Assembly: GCF_963662255.1 (NCBI RefSeq) | Contig: NC_085050.1 | Coordinates: forward strand, 20,273,662-20,337,661 | Source of the DNA: Cinclus cinclus | Taxonomy: Eukaryota; Chordata; Aves; Passeriformes; Cinclidae | Reading direction: 5' to 3' | Length of the DNA stretch: 64,000 nt | Part shown: positions 23,600 through 34,191 of the stretch, one piece after another | Layout: the number at the start of each line of letters is the position of its first letter | How positions within the stretch are numbered: the stretch's first letter is position 1 | The notes under the pieces: generated by a model | Databases searched by the model: none | What the model was told of the DNA's origin: nothing | Seen by the model: the letters and a program-made list of their open reading frames with translations, nothing else | Position numbers and translations under genes: made by a program

Positions 23600-24190
23600 G
23601 AAGTCATGACTGGGAAACAACAAATAATGTACAGATCTCACTCCCCATATAGCTCAGCTGTCTGGCCAGCTGGGAGAGCAGACAGGAGGTGGTATTTAAC
23701 AATTGATTATTAGTATCTGTCTGCTAATACAGCCATGCTAACAGCTGCTGTACCAAACATTGCAAATTTAAGTGCTACTTTGAAAGCAGCTGCATACCCA
23801 TTGATGGTGGTGCTAGATATAAAAAATATGTCCTTTATGGCTCCCTTGAAGGAGGAGGATAAAGAGAAGTTTCCTTTCACTTGGGAGGGAATGCAGTACA
23901 TCTTTAGCAGACCTGCACAGTGATATAAATTTTCACTTGCTCATGCCACAGTTGCTGAACATATTCAGAAAGACCCAGTTCCCCAAGATCTGAAACTGTA
24001 ACCAAATATATGAGCGATATTGTGATTGGACAAACTTCCCCTGAGAAGGTGGGGGAAGAAGCAGCAGCAATATGGCAAGCAGTAAATAAAGCAGAAATTG
24101 AAATTCCATCTGGAAGATATCTGGGACCAAGTAAAGAGGGTCAAAACCTGAATGCAGAAATTGAGCATAAAGAGGAAATAAAAATTTTAA
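23600..24190 (+). pseudogene. ERVL-like pol fossil (reverse transcriptase)
   Basis: Translation in one frame from about 23640 reads SPYSSAVWPA, then WYLTIDY, a stop (TAG 23711), then AAYPLMVVLDIKN and FTWEGMQYIFSRP. These correspond to the N-terminal and palm parts of a retroviral reverse transcriptase of ERVL type. More stops follow at 23921, 23999 and 24011. Similarity continues in a second frame from about 24007 (DIVIGQTSPEKVGEEAAAIW). Where the catalytic YxDD box belongs the sequence reads YMSD (24007-24018), so the first active-site aspartate is lost. There are at least four stops and one frameshift. No integrase, RNase H, env or flanking LTR is recognisable nearby. It is inactive beyond doubt; the ERVL label is an inference from the motif pattern. 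Confidence 0.8.
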
Positions 24191-24326
24191 CTGAAGAATT
24201 TAAAATAAAATTCAGTCACTGGGAGCAGTACACTCACACACCCCTATTACAGCTGAATGGTATTTCTATATTTTATTATGGCACATATATAATTGAAATT
24301 ACTGCTTTCTCCTGATATTTGTAGAA

Positions 24327-24377
24327 ATTACCTTATTTTTTAAGGTAATAAATATGACTCAAATGAAAAAAAAAAAA
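24327..24377 (+). other. hairpin, AATAAA and A12 tract
   Basis: ATTACCTTA / TAAGGTAAT form a perfect 9-bp stem with a T5 loop (24327-24349). AATAAA overlaps its 3' arm (24347-24352). Twelve A follow 13 bases later (24366-24377). This spacing is that of a polyadenylation signal with a copied tail. It could be the end of a retroposed transcript or chance in AT-rich DNA. Confidence 0.3.
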
Positions 24378-27300
24378 GGTTTTTCCCCCTTAAAGCAGAC
24401 AAAATTTTAATTTAGCAGAAGTCTGACAAATGTTTGACCTCAAGTTAGTATGTTTGCTTGTGTAGAATTAGTTGCTTCCCCTCTGTCCTCCTCACCCCTT
24501 TATTTTCTTAAAAGTTGAACTCACTTAGGGAAGGGCAAGATTTCCAAGTAGGTGAATATTTACAAGAGCAGGACTGGATTCTGCTTCACTTAAGGAATTC
24601 GTACTTCTACATTTCATATTTCTTGCCCAGGACTTTTTTTCAGAATTATATTACATACATAAGAAGCGAATTATAGTTATAATAATATACTGAGTAACGT
24701 ATGGAAGGTCAACAGACAGCTTGTATTTTTCCCCTCTCCATTTTGCTAGTTGATCTATTTGAACAATATACTTTTTTTTTCTTATATGAAATGAGTTTTT
24801 TTCCCAAATCTCAGATAACCAAACTGGAATAATAAGTAACAGTACCTAGGTGCTTCTGTATTGTGTATTCTGTATCACCTATATTGTGATTCAGGTTTTA
24901 TCCAGAACTTTGTATTCACTGCATGAGGCTTTTATGACTGTTTAAAGTACCCATTGCTCTTTTTTTGGATTCACTTCACTTCTTAATGGACCAATGCCTA
25001 AGCAGAGCATTTCAATTGAAATGACAGAAAGGCATAGCTTTGGCACTTAACAAACTGTAATTAAAGTGACACAGTATAGTCTCATGAACTTTGTTAAACC
25101 AATTAGTGAAGGGTACCCTAATATTTTCTTCTCAAAATAGTGAAATAAATAAAAAAAACCCATCAATTGGTTGATCAAGAGTTCCAAATGATACCTAGTC
25201 CCAATGAAATAAATTACTAAATTTCCACTGATTTCCTTAGTGTTATAATATCCTACATAATAAATTAGAAGAATAGTCCATTAAGCTTAACACTTGGCAT
25301 TGAACTTTTGATTTTATTCTTGCTAAAGTTAGTGAATGACTCTTAACTGGCACCGAATTATATTTGGAACTGAGAAAATTATGGAGGACACAAACAGTAT
25401 GATCTAATTAATAGCTAACTATCCTATCTTCAAACAAAAACCTCAGAAAATGTTCTTACAGAATAAACCATAATATTCTATTTATAAATGTCTTCTGAAA
25501 ATGTGTTTTACAGTACTATAATATCATGAGTCATAGTGTAGCCCCATTAATTATGCTATGAAGCAGTGAGTGGGTGAAAAACCTGCATTCGTCTGGTGAG
25601 ACAGAAATTGCATTTTTAATAGTTACAAAGAAGGTAGAATTAGGTAGAAAAAGTTTTCACTGTTTTGTAGTGTCCTACAAGAGCCAATGGTTTAAAAAAC
25701 TTTCCAAACTATGAATTCAAACAATCCACAGAAGTTATGAAGACCTCCTCCAATCCTTGAATTTTTTATTGACTATGTGTGAGAGTAATTTGGAAATCCA
25801 AGACATCTGACAGCCCAACAGGCATGTACAAATCCTATCTGCAGGAAGAAATGCTTCTCTGCTTACAAATGACAATATGCACAAAATTGCGGTATAAACA
25901 TGTAATTATGCTTTTTTGTGGTTTTTTGTCTGTTTGTTTTTTGCCTTGTATGTGACTGGGTACAAAGAATAAACTTCACCCAATTTCTTATTCCTTTTCC
26001 ACAAAATCATTTCTTAAATCCCAGAACAGCAAGCAATGGCAATTGAGAAAGAAATAGTATGTCTTATTCTCTTATTCTTACTCTGCGTTCCATTTTCTTT
26101 GGTGTTTTCATCGTCCTTTCAGAGTATTCAATATCACTAAAACCCAGGTCAAACATTAAAAAATAAAAATCATAACAATGTATGCATGAAATCCAGATTG
26201 CAAAAATGGTCTGGCACCAAAAGATTTGGATAGGAATTGGATATGCTGCATAGGAAAATCACCAGATTTAACCCAACATAAATATTTGTGTCTGCTCCTA
26301 AGAAAATAGAATATGTTTAATATAAATAATAAATGATGTTGAATAAGTTATAATCCATATTTACTATATGTAGCATTTTTCATTTCAGAAAAGATCTTGT
26401 GGCTCTACACAATGATATGCAGTAAACACAGAACACACTCATCTCACTTAGGCTGTGAATCAAAACAAAAATTTGGTGGGAGTAAGCCATGCCTCATAAT
26501 GATAAAACCATGATACAGCCTTAGATGCATGATTATTGGCATTTATTTCCCATTCTGTAAAGTGAGTTCTGTTGAATAAAACATAGCGTAAAATGTGTGT
26601 CAGGCAACATGAAATTGCAAAGGTTCTGGACTGCATATGAAGGAAGACACTGCTTTCAAAGACAGAAACTACTGAAAATACTTTTGTACCCATATAGGAA
26701 ATTATATTTGCACCCATAAAGGAAAGAGAAACATTCTCTCCTTGATATTTAACCTCATAGTTTGGCATCATGCTATGAAATCAGTTTCTATGTATACAGA
26801 AAAGCATTTAGTATATAATCATTAAATTCTACAATCCTTCAGGCCATAATACAAGAGCTGTAGTACAGAATACAGTTTTAATGTACTTTTCTTTCTGTGC
26901 CTACTTAGTCAGTCTTACACATCCTCATCTGGAAAACAAGCATATGCAAAGTATGTTTTTGCCTCCAAGCAATTCTATTCTTTGTGGATCATGATTGGAG
27001 TACAGCCAGAAAACTTTGTAGGCAGACAGGACTATGGACAGCCCTGGTGGTGTCACTTTTGAAATAAAAACATAGATTTCAACCTCATGGAGCTGAAGAG
27101 CATCTGTTCAATATACTGCTGGACAATACCCACTTCCAAACTGTATTTTTACCTGTTTGCAACAAGTAATTGCAGTAAGCTGGAGAAATATTTTTCCTGT
27201 TCAGAAATTAGGCCTACACCTGGCATGTTCAGTCACCTTGTATTCTCTAGGTGCAGTTGACAATCAATCCCTGTGCATGCATTCAGGATCAACTATAATT

Positions 27301-28025
27301 TTCTGCCACTTAAATAAGAAGCTAAACAATTTTTTCTTGGCTGGCTTGCCATAACACAGGAAAGAGAGATAAGAAGCTCAGTTCTATTTTCTTGTAATCA
27401 AAAACTTTGGCAGAAAACAAGCTGCAGCAGCATATTGGGCATAGACAACTGGGAGCCTCTTTTGACTTTCATCTCTTGCTAGTGAAAATGGTAGGCAAAA
27501 AAAAAGGAACAATACATATGCATTGTCAGACCTCAGACTAAGTTTGCAGAACTGCAAGTGAAGATTTCCTTATCTTTGTGTTTTTAACCTTTATGCTTGA
27601 TTTGGAAATAAATCTGAATTGATAAATATAGCCACATATTTATTCTCTACTTTGCAGTATCATTTTTTGAAAGTGTAACTTCTTTAAAGAAGTCTCTCTG
27701 GGAAAGAAATGATATTTGAAATAAATAGATTTTTCAGTTTATTTACCTAATTTTTAAGCATTTATTTACAACTCAATACTACTTGGAGACTGTGGACAAA
27801 TCTATGTAAACACATGAGATATTAAGGAGGAACAAATTCAGTCTCATCCTAAATTCTTGAAGTCAGATAAAGTGAATTGACATCAGATTCATAAATCAGA
27901 AATTGCTCCAGAAGTATGATGGTGTCGCTTTGTCCAGGAGCTGAGTTCAGGACAAATGGGCTAAGTGTGGTGAGCCAGGGTGAACAGGAAAATGCAAACA
28001 CGAACAGAGAATAAAATGCCCTTGT
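24378..28025. other. AT-rich non-coding DNA
   Basis: About 3.6 kb with no recognised gene or repeat. The 103-codon minus frame (26460-26771) has no known motif and no coding-like composition. Confidence 0.5.
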
Positions 28026-28330
28026 GTGGACCACAGGTCAAGAATTAACCGAGTAGGTGAAACTGAAACTGCTGGAAAGATAGATCACAGAATCATTATG
28101 ATCCAACCTGGTCGGTGGCTCGGGCTGACACCTGGTTTGAAAGACCTTCTGAGAAAGAGGCTGAAGGAACATGGTTATGTGGAACATGGCACGAGGAAGG
28201 CAGAGCCATTGTGTGCCAGAGCCAGACATGGAACCTGGTCAGAGCACGCCCAGGATGTCGCTGGGAATCAGATCATATCAGCAGATAGTGCGTGTGCGGT
28301 GGGGGAAGTTTTTACTATTGCTTACTTGTC
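28026..28330. other. unidentified GC-richer patch
   Basis: Composition rises and several CpG are kept (GGTCGGTGGCTCGGGC, GATGTCGC, GTGCGTGTGCGG). A 103-codon plus frame covers the patch (28026-28337), and a 63-codon minus frame covers part of it. CACAGAATCATTATGATCCA resembles the first bases of a minus-strand CR1 tail, but the rest does not. Possibly an unfamiliar LTR piece; I cannot name it. Confidence 0.3.
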
Positions 28331-30153
28331 TGCTTAGTAACAGTCATACTATTTGATGTTCAGATCTTCAGCTCTAGCTCAGACAAAATTAATTCTAGTT
28401 CATATGAGTAATTTAAAATAGCCTGGCTAATTTTTTCCCCTATTCTTTGTGTGTTTTGGATTCCTATGAAATAAGAAGCAGAAATTATGAAATGCTTTGG
28501 TAGGCAGTGTTTTTGTCTTGCTGATATTCTACGGCAATAAGATTCCTTCACAATCAGAAAATTGCTTCCAGATTAAAAATACAATAGTTAGCAGTTCTCA
28601 AACTGGTCTTTTTCAAAAGGAGTTGAAAACTCCTTGAAGGTTTTAGAGAACTGTGTCTTGCATCAGTGAAGAAAAACAAAATTTTATTATAAGCATTTCC
28701 AGGAACAGACTGAATTTTTATATCCTCAAATGAAGTAGCTTACTTTTGTTAAACTTACACTTGAATATCGGAATATCATACTAAGTATAAACATCCTTAT
28801 CACAACATCAGGACATTTTCAGCCTGATATGGTGCATTTTTCCTTGAATTTGAAAGGAAAATAACATTTTCTACATCCTCATAAGGGTTCTCTGGGAATT
28901 GCAATGTTAACGTAAAGCTTTTTGTTTTCAATTAATTCACATTTCTTAGTTTAAAACAAGAACAACAAACCTCTTTGTTATCTCACATAACTGAATGCTG
29001 TGTAACTAAATAAATTTCAGATATGCACTTGTATAAATGCTGCTTGAAAAACAGGTATGCTAGGAAATATAAGTCTTCTGGAAGAGACTGTTCTTACAGC
29101 ATTTAAAATTATCATAGGTTTCAGGGAAAAAAAGTTCAAATAATTTCACATCCATCACTGTGGCTGTGGCTGCTCTTTGTTTTTTTTTAAGTGATTAGTG
29201 TCTACCAGAGAAATCTTATGGGTCCACCAGCTTGATTTGAATAGTAGCAATAGGATATATTGTTTAGAAGAAGACATGATTCTTGATACTTATATGAGGT
29301 CGATAGCACTTACGCCTGTCTGGCATTCACAGTAGTTGAATTAGAAAACTACAGAGTGAATTCTGCCAATTCCATTGGGTTTTCATTTACAGACAATTTA
29401 GTTCACCTCAGTTTCAGTGATATTTGAACACACACATTTTTTAGTTCTGAGTTATATTTTTTCCCTAAAATTTACATTAGAGACTTTCATTCATTTATTT
29501 TGTGCATATGCAAATGTACTTGATCTGTGGTAGCATTTCCCATGTCTTTTCCAGTGACAACTTGCAGTAACAAATTTTTCTTCAGCTGTCAGCACTTCTA
29601 TCTACTCCTGCTGTAAGATACCAAATAGAAACAACATAATGTTTGTATGGAAACACAAAATAGGGTCCATGAAAATATTTGGCTCTTGTCAAGGATTATT
29701 AGTGTAGAATTACTATTCAATGTATTGTTAGAAAACCATAATGTATTATAGTCTTTGCTTTATCTTATGAAGCCATATTTTGGATGAGGTTAGAACTACC
29801 TTTGCGGCAGAAAACATTTGTCTGTTCTCGTTTGCATGGAGACAGCCCACCTGACATACATTTTTACCTTTTGCATTGGGCTGTTTCTCTTCTCTGATGA
29901 TGAAGAGATGTGAAATCTTTCTTTTTATACTGTATTTCAGTGTTTCATCCTTTGCATGCTGTTATCTTTTCTCACTCATCTTCTTCAGTTTCATTATGTT
30001 AGCAAGAGAAATATATCTCATTACTTTGAAAATAAAGCTAAATCATATTTTAGTCGAGCATGTTTATTTGACAAGGTGGGGAATGTTTTTGGTTTAGTAT
30101 GTTTGTATGTTTGTTTGTTTGTTAATTTTTTTTTCCTTTCTGCTGAATGAAAT
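28331..30153. other. AT-rich non-coding DNA
   Basis: No gene or transposon recognised. A short (GTTT)-type run lies near 30105-30125, just before the LTR. Confidence 0.5.
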
Positions 30154-30698
30154 TGTGCTGGTTTCAGCTGTGGTACTTTCCTTTATAATGGCTGGTATCT
30201 TTCTGTGTTTTGGATTTGTGCTGAGCACAGGGCTGATAATACAGAGATGATTTTTTTATTGCTGAGCAGGGCTTGTGCAGAACCAAGGCCTTTTCTGCTT
30301 CCTGTCCTGTCCTACTGGCAAGGAATTGGGGGTGCATGGGAGGCTGGGAGGAGACACAGCCAGGGCAGGTGACCCAAAGTGACCCAAGGGATATTCCAGA
30401 CCGTGTGACGTCATGCTCAGTGTAGAAGGTGAGGGGAAGAAGGGACAGTTAGAGTGATGCTGTTGGTCTTCCCAAGTCACAGATAGCTGTGACAGTGCCC
30501 TGCTCTTTGGGGATGGCTGAACTCCTGCCTGTCCTTGGGAAGAGGTGAATGAGTTTTTTTACTTTACTTTGCTTGTGTGTGTGTCTTTTGCTTTTCCTAT
30601 TAAACTGACCATATCTCATCCCACAAGTTCTTTATCTTTTACCCTCCTGATTCTCACCCTAATCCCACTGGTGGTGTAGCAAGCGAGAGGCTGAATGT
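30154..30698 (+). mobile_element. ERV LTR, 3'-truncated
   Basis: Begins TGTGCTGGTTTCAGCTG and carries the same ordered landmarks as the LTR at 11760: GTGTTTTGGATTTGTGCTGA, GAGGAGACACAGCCAGGGCA, GACCCAAAGTGACCCAAGGG, GATATTCCAGACCGTGTGAC, GTCATGCTCAG, GGCTGAACTCCTGCCTGTCC and CCTATTAAACTGACC. It breaks off at AGCGAGAGGCTGAATGTG, just before the family's usual terminal segment. No second LTR or internal region adjoins, so this is a truncated solo LTR. The three related copies in the window are interspersed insertions, not a tandem duplication. Confidence 0.85.
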
Positions 30699-32689
30699 GA
30701 CTTTTACATAAAAATGAAATAAATCTTTGTTCATAGATTTCTATGTCTTTCTCTCAAAGAAAAACTGTCAATCATATATATATAACTGGTGATCTTAGAA
30801 GGGGTAAACAAGGATGCAGTTATATCCTGGTCTATGGTAGGATCTTCCACAAAACAAATAAAAGTTGGTACCTAAATCAGCAATAAAACCCTAAACAAAC
30901 TTATGATTTTTTTCCCCCTGTAATTGTAAGAATGAAGACAACACACAATAACACACAGTTCTAAAGAGCTCTTTTTTTTTCAAATCTGCATGACTATACA
31001 GTTCCCTTGGAAAATACCCTCATTTTAAAGAAATAATCTTAGTTAACGTTTTACATATATAAATATACATATACATAAATATACATAAGAAACTTGATGT
31101 GATGCATAAGGAATATATGTCTTGAAATTACATAGAATATAATTTATATTTAATATAAAACACTATGATATTAAAATATAATTTAAAATCAATGAAAAAT
31201 TTTTACAATGGAGCATAATAGAGAGCTGGATCTGAGGCAATTGCTGAACTTAAATTTCAAAAATGGTATGGGTGTGCATGAGAAAGATTTGAAATTTATT
31301 TTTACAATATTAGCTTTTAGATATGCTAACAGTAAGATAGATATATAGCAATGATTATGATTGAAATATGATCTTTCTCATATTTCACTGGCTGGATGCA
31401 AACAGTACCAAAACATAACACTTTATCAATTGAAAACCATTGGTGGATTAGATATTTTATTAATTCTCTCATAGTCCTAATTTACACTTTATTTTTGCCA
31501 TACATGCAAACTAAGGGACTAGAATAGTAATTTTTTAAGACCCTGTTTGAGCCTCTGAAATGCTTCTATATGTATTTGCTTTTTTTACATTACTGTCACA
31601 TTTAAACCAATTTTAGGGTTTGGATACAAAGTAAAAATTATGTTTTCCAGAAATTTTTGGGAAGTATAAACAAATATGTATATGTAAACACACTGCAATA
31701 AGGTGAATTTTCTTTTTTCAGGGTAATCTGTTTTTCTATTTATATAGAAATATTTCCACATAAAAAGTGTAAAATACTAATTATCCTTAAAATATTATTC
31801 ATCTTAACCACAGAATATGTTTTTAGAGCTATAGAAATTTTAATATAGACAACATATAATATTGTATGTTAAAAGACACGAGGTTTTTTGTTGACTTTAT
31901 TAGTTATTTGAAAGACTGCTTTCAGGATTATGAGACTGCCTCGATGCTCTAGAAATAAGCTGCTCCACTTTCACTAAATTTCGCTACTAGACAGAAAATA
32001 GAAACACCAATTAATTGAAAGTCAATGAAAGGAAAGAATATATAGGCAGACTGTGCTAAGAAAATTCAGGAAAATGTGAATAGATTCCAAGACTGAAAAG
32101 GAATAAAGTACGTAGATCTCCACCTTGCCCTAAAGGAAGGAAGAAATTCTCCTTGTAAGTGATGTCACAACAGTTCTGGAAAGATTTCAGAGTGGTGCAG
32201 CAAAACCTTCTTAAGCCTGCCCATCAGACAGGCTCAGGAGTTGCACAGAGTTTGTATGACACCACCCAGCAGTGCAGTAGATACTAGGAAAGCCTTCGTG
32301 CAGTATTTTAAACTGGTTTACTGAGGATTGTCTGTGTTGGTTTGGACTGTGAATATGCAATATTGGTAACTATACTAATGAGTCAGATTATAAAACTGTT
32401 AAAACTCTAACTGGACTAACAGTAAATTATTGGTTTCACATGAGGTATTTTCCTGTTTCTAGCAGTACTTTTGAGATTAAAATTTTACATAAACAGAAGG
32501 ACATAATTATTGAATTCAAATTACTGACTACATATGTTCAACAGAGGTAAAAATTACAGAGATACATTTTGGTAGTTGAATTGGCTGAGATGGACTGGGG
32601 CTTAGCCCAGGTTCCCTACACAGAGGACATAAATCTAAGACCTTGGGAAGTGGGCTGTTAAAAAGCAAGACATGAGGTCTAAAACAGAT
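30699..32689. other. AT-rich non-coding DNA
   Basis: TA-rich low-complexity DNA at about 31050-31190. At 32100-32330 composition is more balanced (GTGATGTCACAACAG, GACAGGCTCAGGAGTTGCAC), but no family is recognised. Confidence 0.45.
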
Positions 32690-32996
32690 GTTTTAGCCTA
32701 AAACCGTGGGACTTGTGAGGACATTTAAAGGCTTGCCCAGACATGTTCATAGTTCTCCTTTGAGGTTTGACCTTTTTTCCTCAGGTACCCCTACGTATTG
32801 TTACCCAACACCTCCCCCTGGTCTTTGGATGCTGCCTCTTGGACCGCGTGGTCACGGGTGGATTAAAAGATTTCTCAGGTGCACCATGGTTCCTATCCCG
32901 TTTATTTTTACAACCATGTTATGACCCGGTCAAGCCAGTGAAGTTGCCACAAGGGAAACTCTCCCCCACCCCACCCCGCAGCAACAGTCCATGATA
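32690..32996. other. CpG-bearing patch, possible unclassified LTR
   Basis: GACCGCGTGGTCACGGG, CTACGTATTG, TATCCCGT and GACCCGGTC keep CpG in an otherwise CpG-poor region. GATAAAATAAAAATTG at the end contains an A-rich signal-like stretch. Overlapping 72- and 75-codon plus frames have no known motif. No splice pairs or LTR ends could be fixed. Confidence 0.3.
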
Positions 32997-33708
32997 AAAT
33001 AAAAATTGTATACCATCTTCTGCTATTGTTTTTCAAAGATATATGTTGAATTTTAACTACTCCCTGCCATTTGAAATTGAATCCATTTGAAAGGATTGCT
33101 CCATAAAACTTACTCTGACGAGATATGTTTGAGGCTTGGGTGAGTCTTTTAATGTTATTTGAACACCTTCAGGAAATGTACCAGTGTATGAATGCATAGA
33201 AGCAAAAAAAAATTCATTTTATAAGTTTTGGAAAGATTAAATGCCAAGAGTTTCATTAAGCAGAAGGATCCCAGAGGAACAGAAACCCATTTGTTTAAAC
33301 AAAACTAGAAGGTGGACTGCCAGATTTGCCAGCTAAGCATTTGCACCTGGCTGACAATATGTTGATACAGATGGTATCTAATGCAACATTTGGCCATGTT
33401 CAACATTGGCTGGAATAAAATGTTTTTCTTTGGGACATCAAGTTAATATTTTTGCTTCATTATCTTTAGGATAAAACCCACAGTGTTAAATATATAAATT
33501 GACATAAAAGATACCTCTATGCACTCTTGCCTCTATTGAGGAGCACAAAGAATCCATCCAGTTATGAAAATGCAGATATTTCACTAAGTTTTTAAGAATG
33601 ACTACTTCACATATGAGGAAAGACTTTGTTTTTCACTATATTTATTTCTTAAATTATTATAAAATATATTTTAAAAAATCAGATCTGTTTGTTTGTTTTT
33701 TTAATTTT
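32997..33708. other. AT-rich non-coding DNA
   Basis: Nothing recognised. Confidence 0.5.
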
Positions 33709-33713
33709 CTAGG

Positions 33714-34186
33714 TCTCTCTGGGATGGAGTTAATTTTCTTCATAGCAGCCTGTGTAGTGCTGCGTTTATGACAAAATGTTGTTGATAACAAACCAGTGTT
33801 TTATTTGTTGCTGAACTGTTTGCACAGCACCAAGGGTTTCTCTTTCTTACCGCGTTTTCCCTTCTTCCTTTACCTCTCCAGTGAGTAGGCTGAGCAGACA
33901 AGAAATTGGGAAGGACATAACTATGAAAACTGACCCCATTTGACCAAAGGAGTAATTAATATCATATGACTTCACACTGAGGATACTGCTTTTCCTAGAT
34001 AACCTTTGCTCTGACACTGGCTGGGCATCAGTCTGTGGGTGGCAGGTGGTAAGTGGTTGCCTTTGCATCTCTTCTTTTAATTTTTTCTTGATTCATTTTT
34101 CTTTCTTGATTTTTTGCCCTTTTGATTCTCACCCCCTGTCATGCTAGACTGGTTGGTAATTGGTTGATAAGGTTCAACCCACCACA
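33714..34186 (+). mobile_element. solo ERV LTR with imperfect 5-bp target duplication
   Basis: Same family as 11760 and 30154: CTGGGATGGAGTTAATTTTC, TTGTTGATAACAAACCAG, TTGCACAGCACCAAGGGTTT, GACCCCATTTGACCAAAGGA, ATATCATATGACTTCACACT and GGCAGGTGGTAAGTGGTTGC. The end GGTTCAACCCACCACA matches the family's GGGGTTAAACCAC-type end. CTAGG (33709-33713) directly precedes it and CTAAG (34187-34191) follows, four of five bases identical, consistent with a 5-bp target-site duplication. Internal sequence is absent, as after LTR-LTR recombination. The first dinucleotide TC in place of TG would be a mutation. Confidence 0.8.
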
Positions 34187-34191
34187 CTAAG

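Noticed and set aside
26460..26771. 103-codon minus-strand frame
   Set aside because: AT-biased, no motif, no splice or promoter context; expected by chance in 64 kb.
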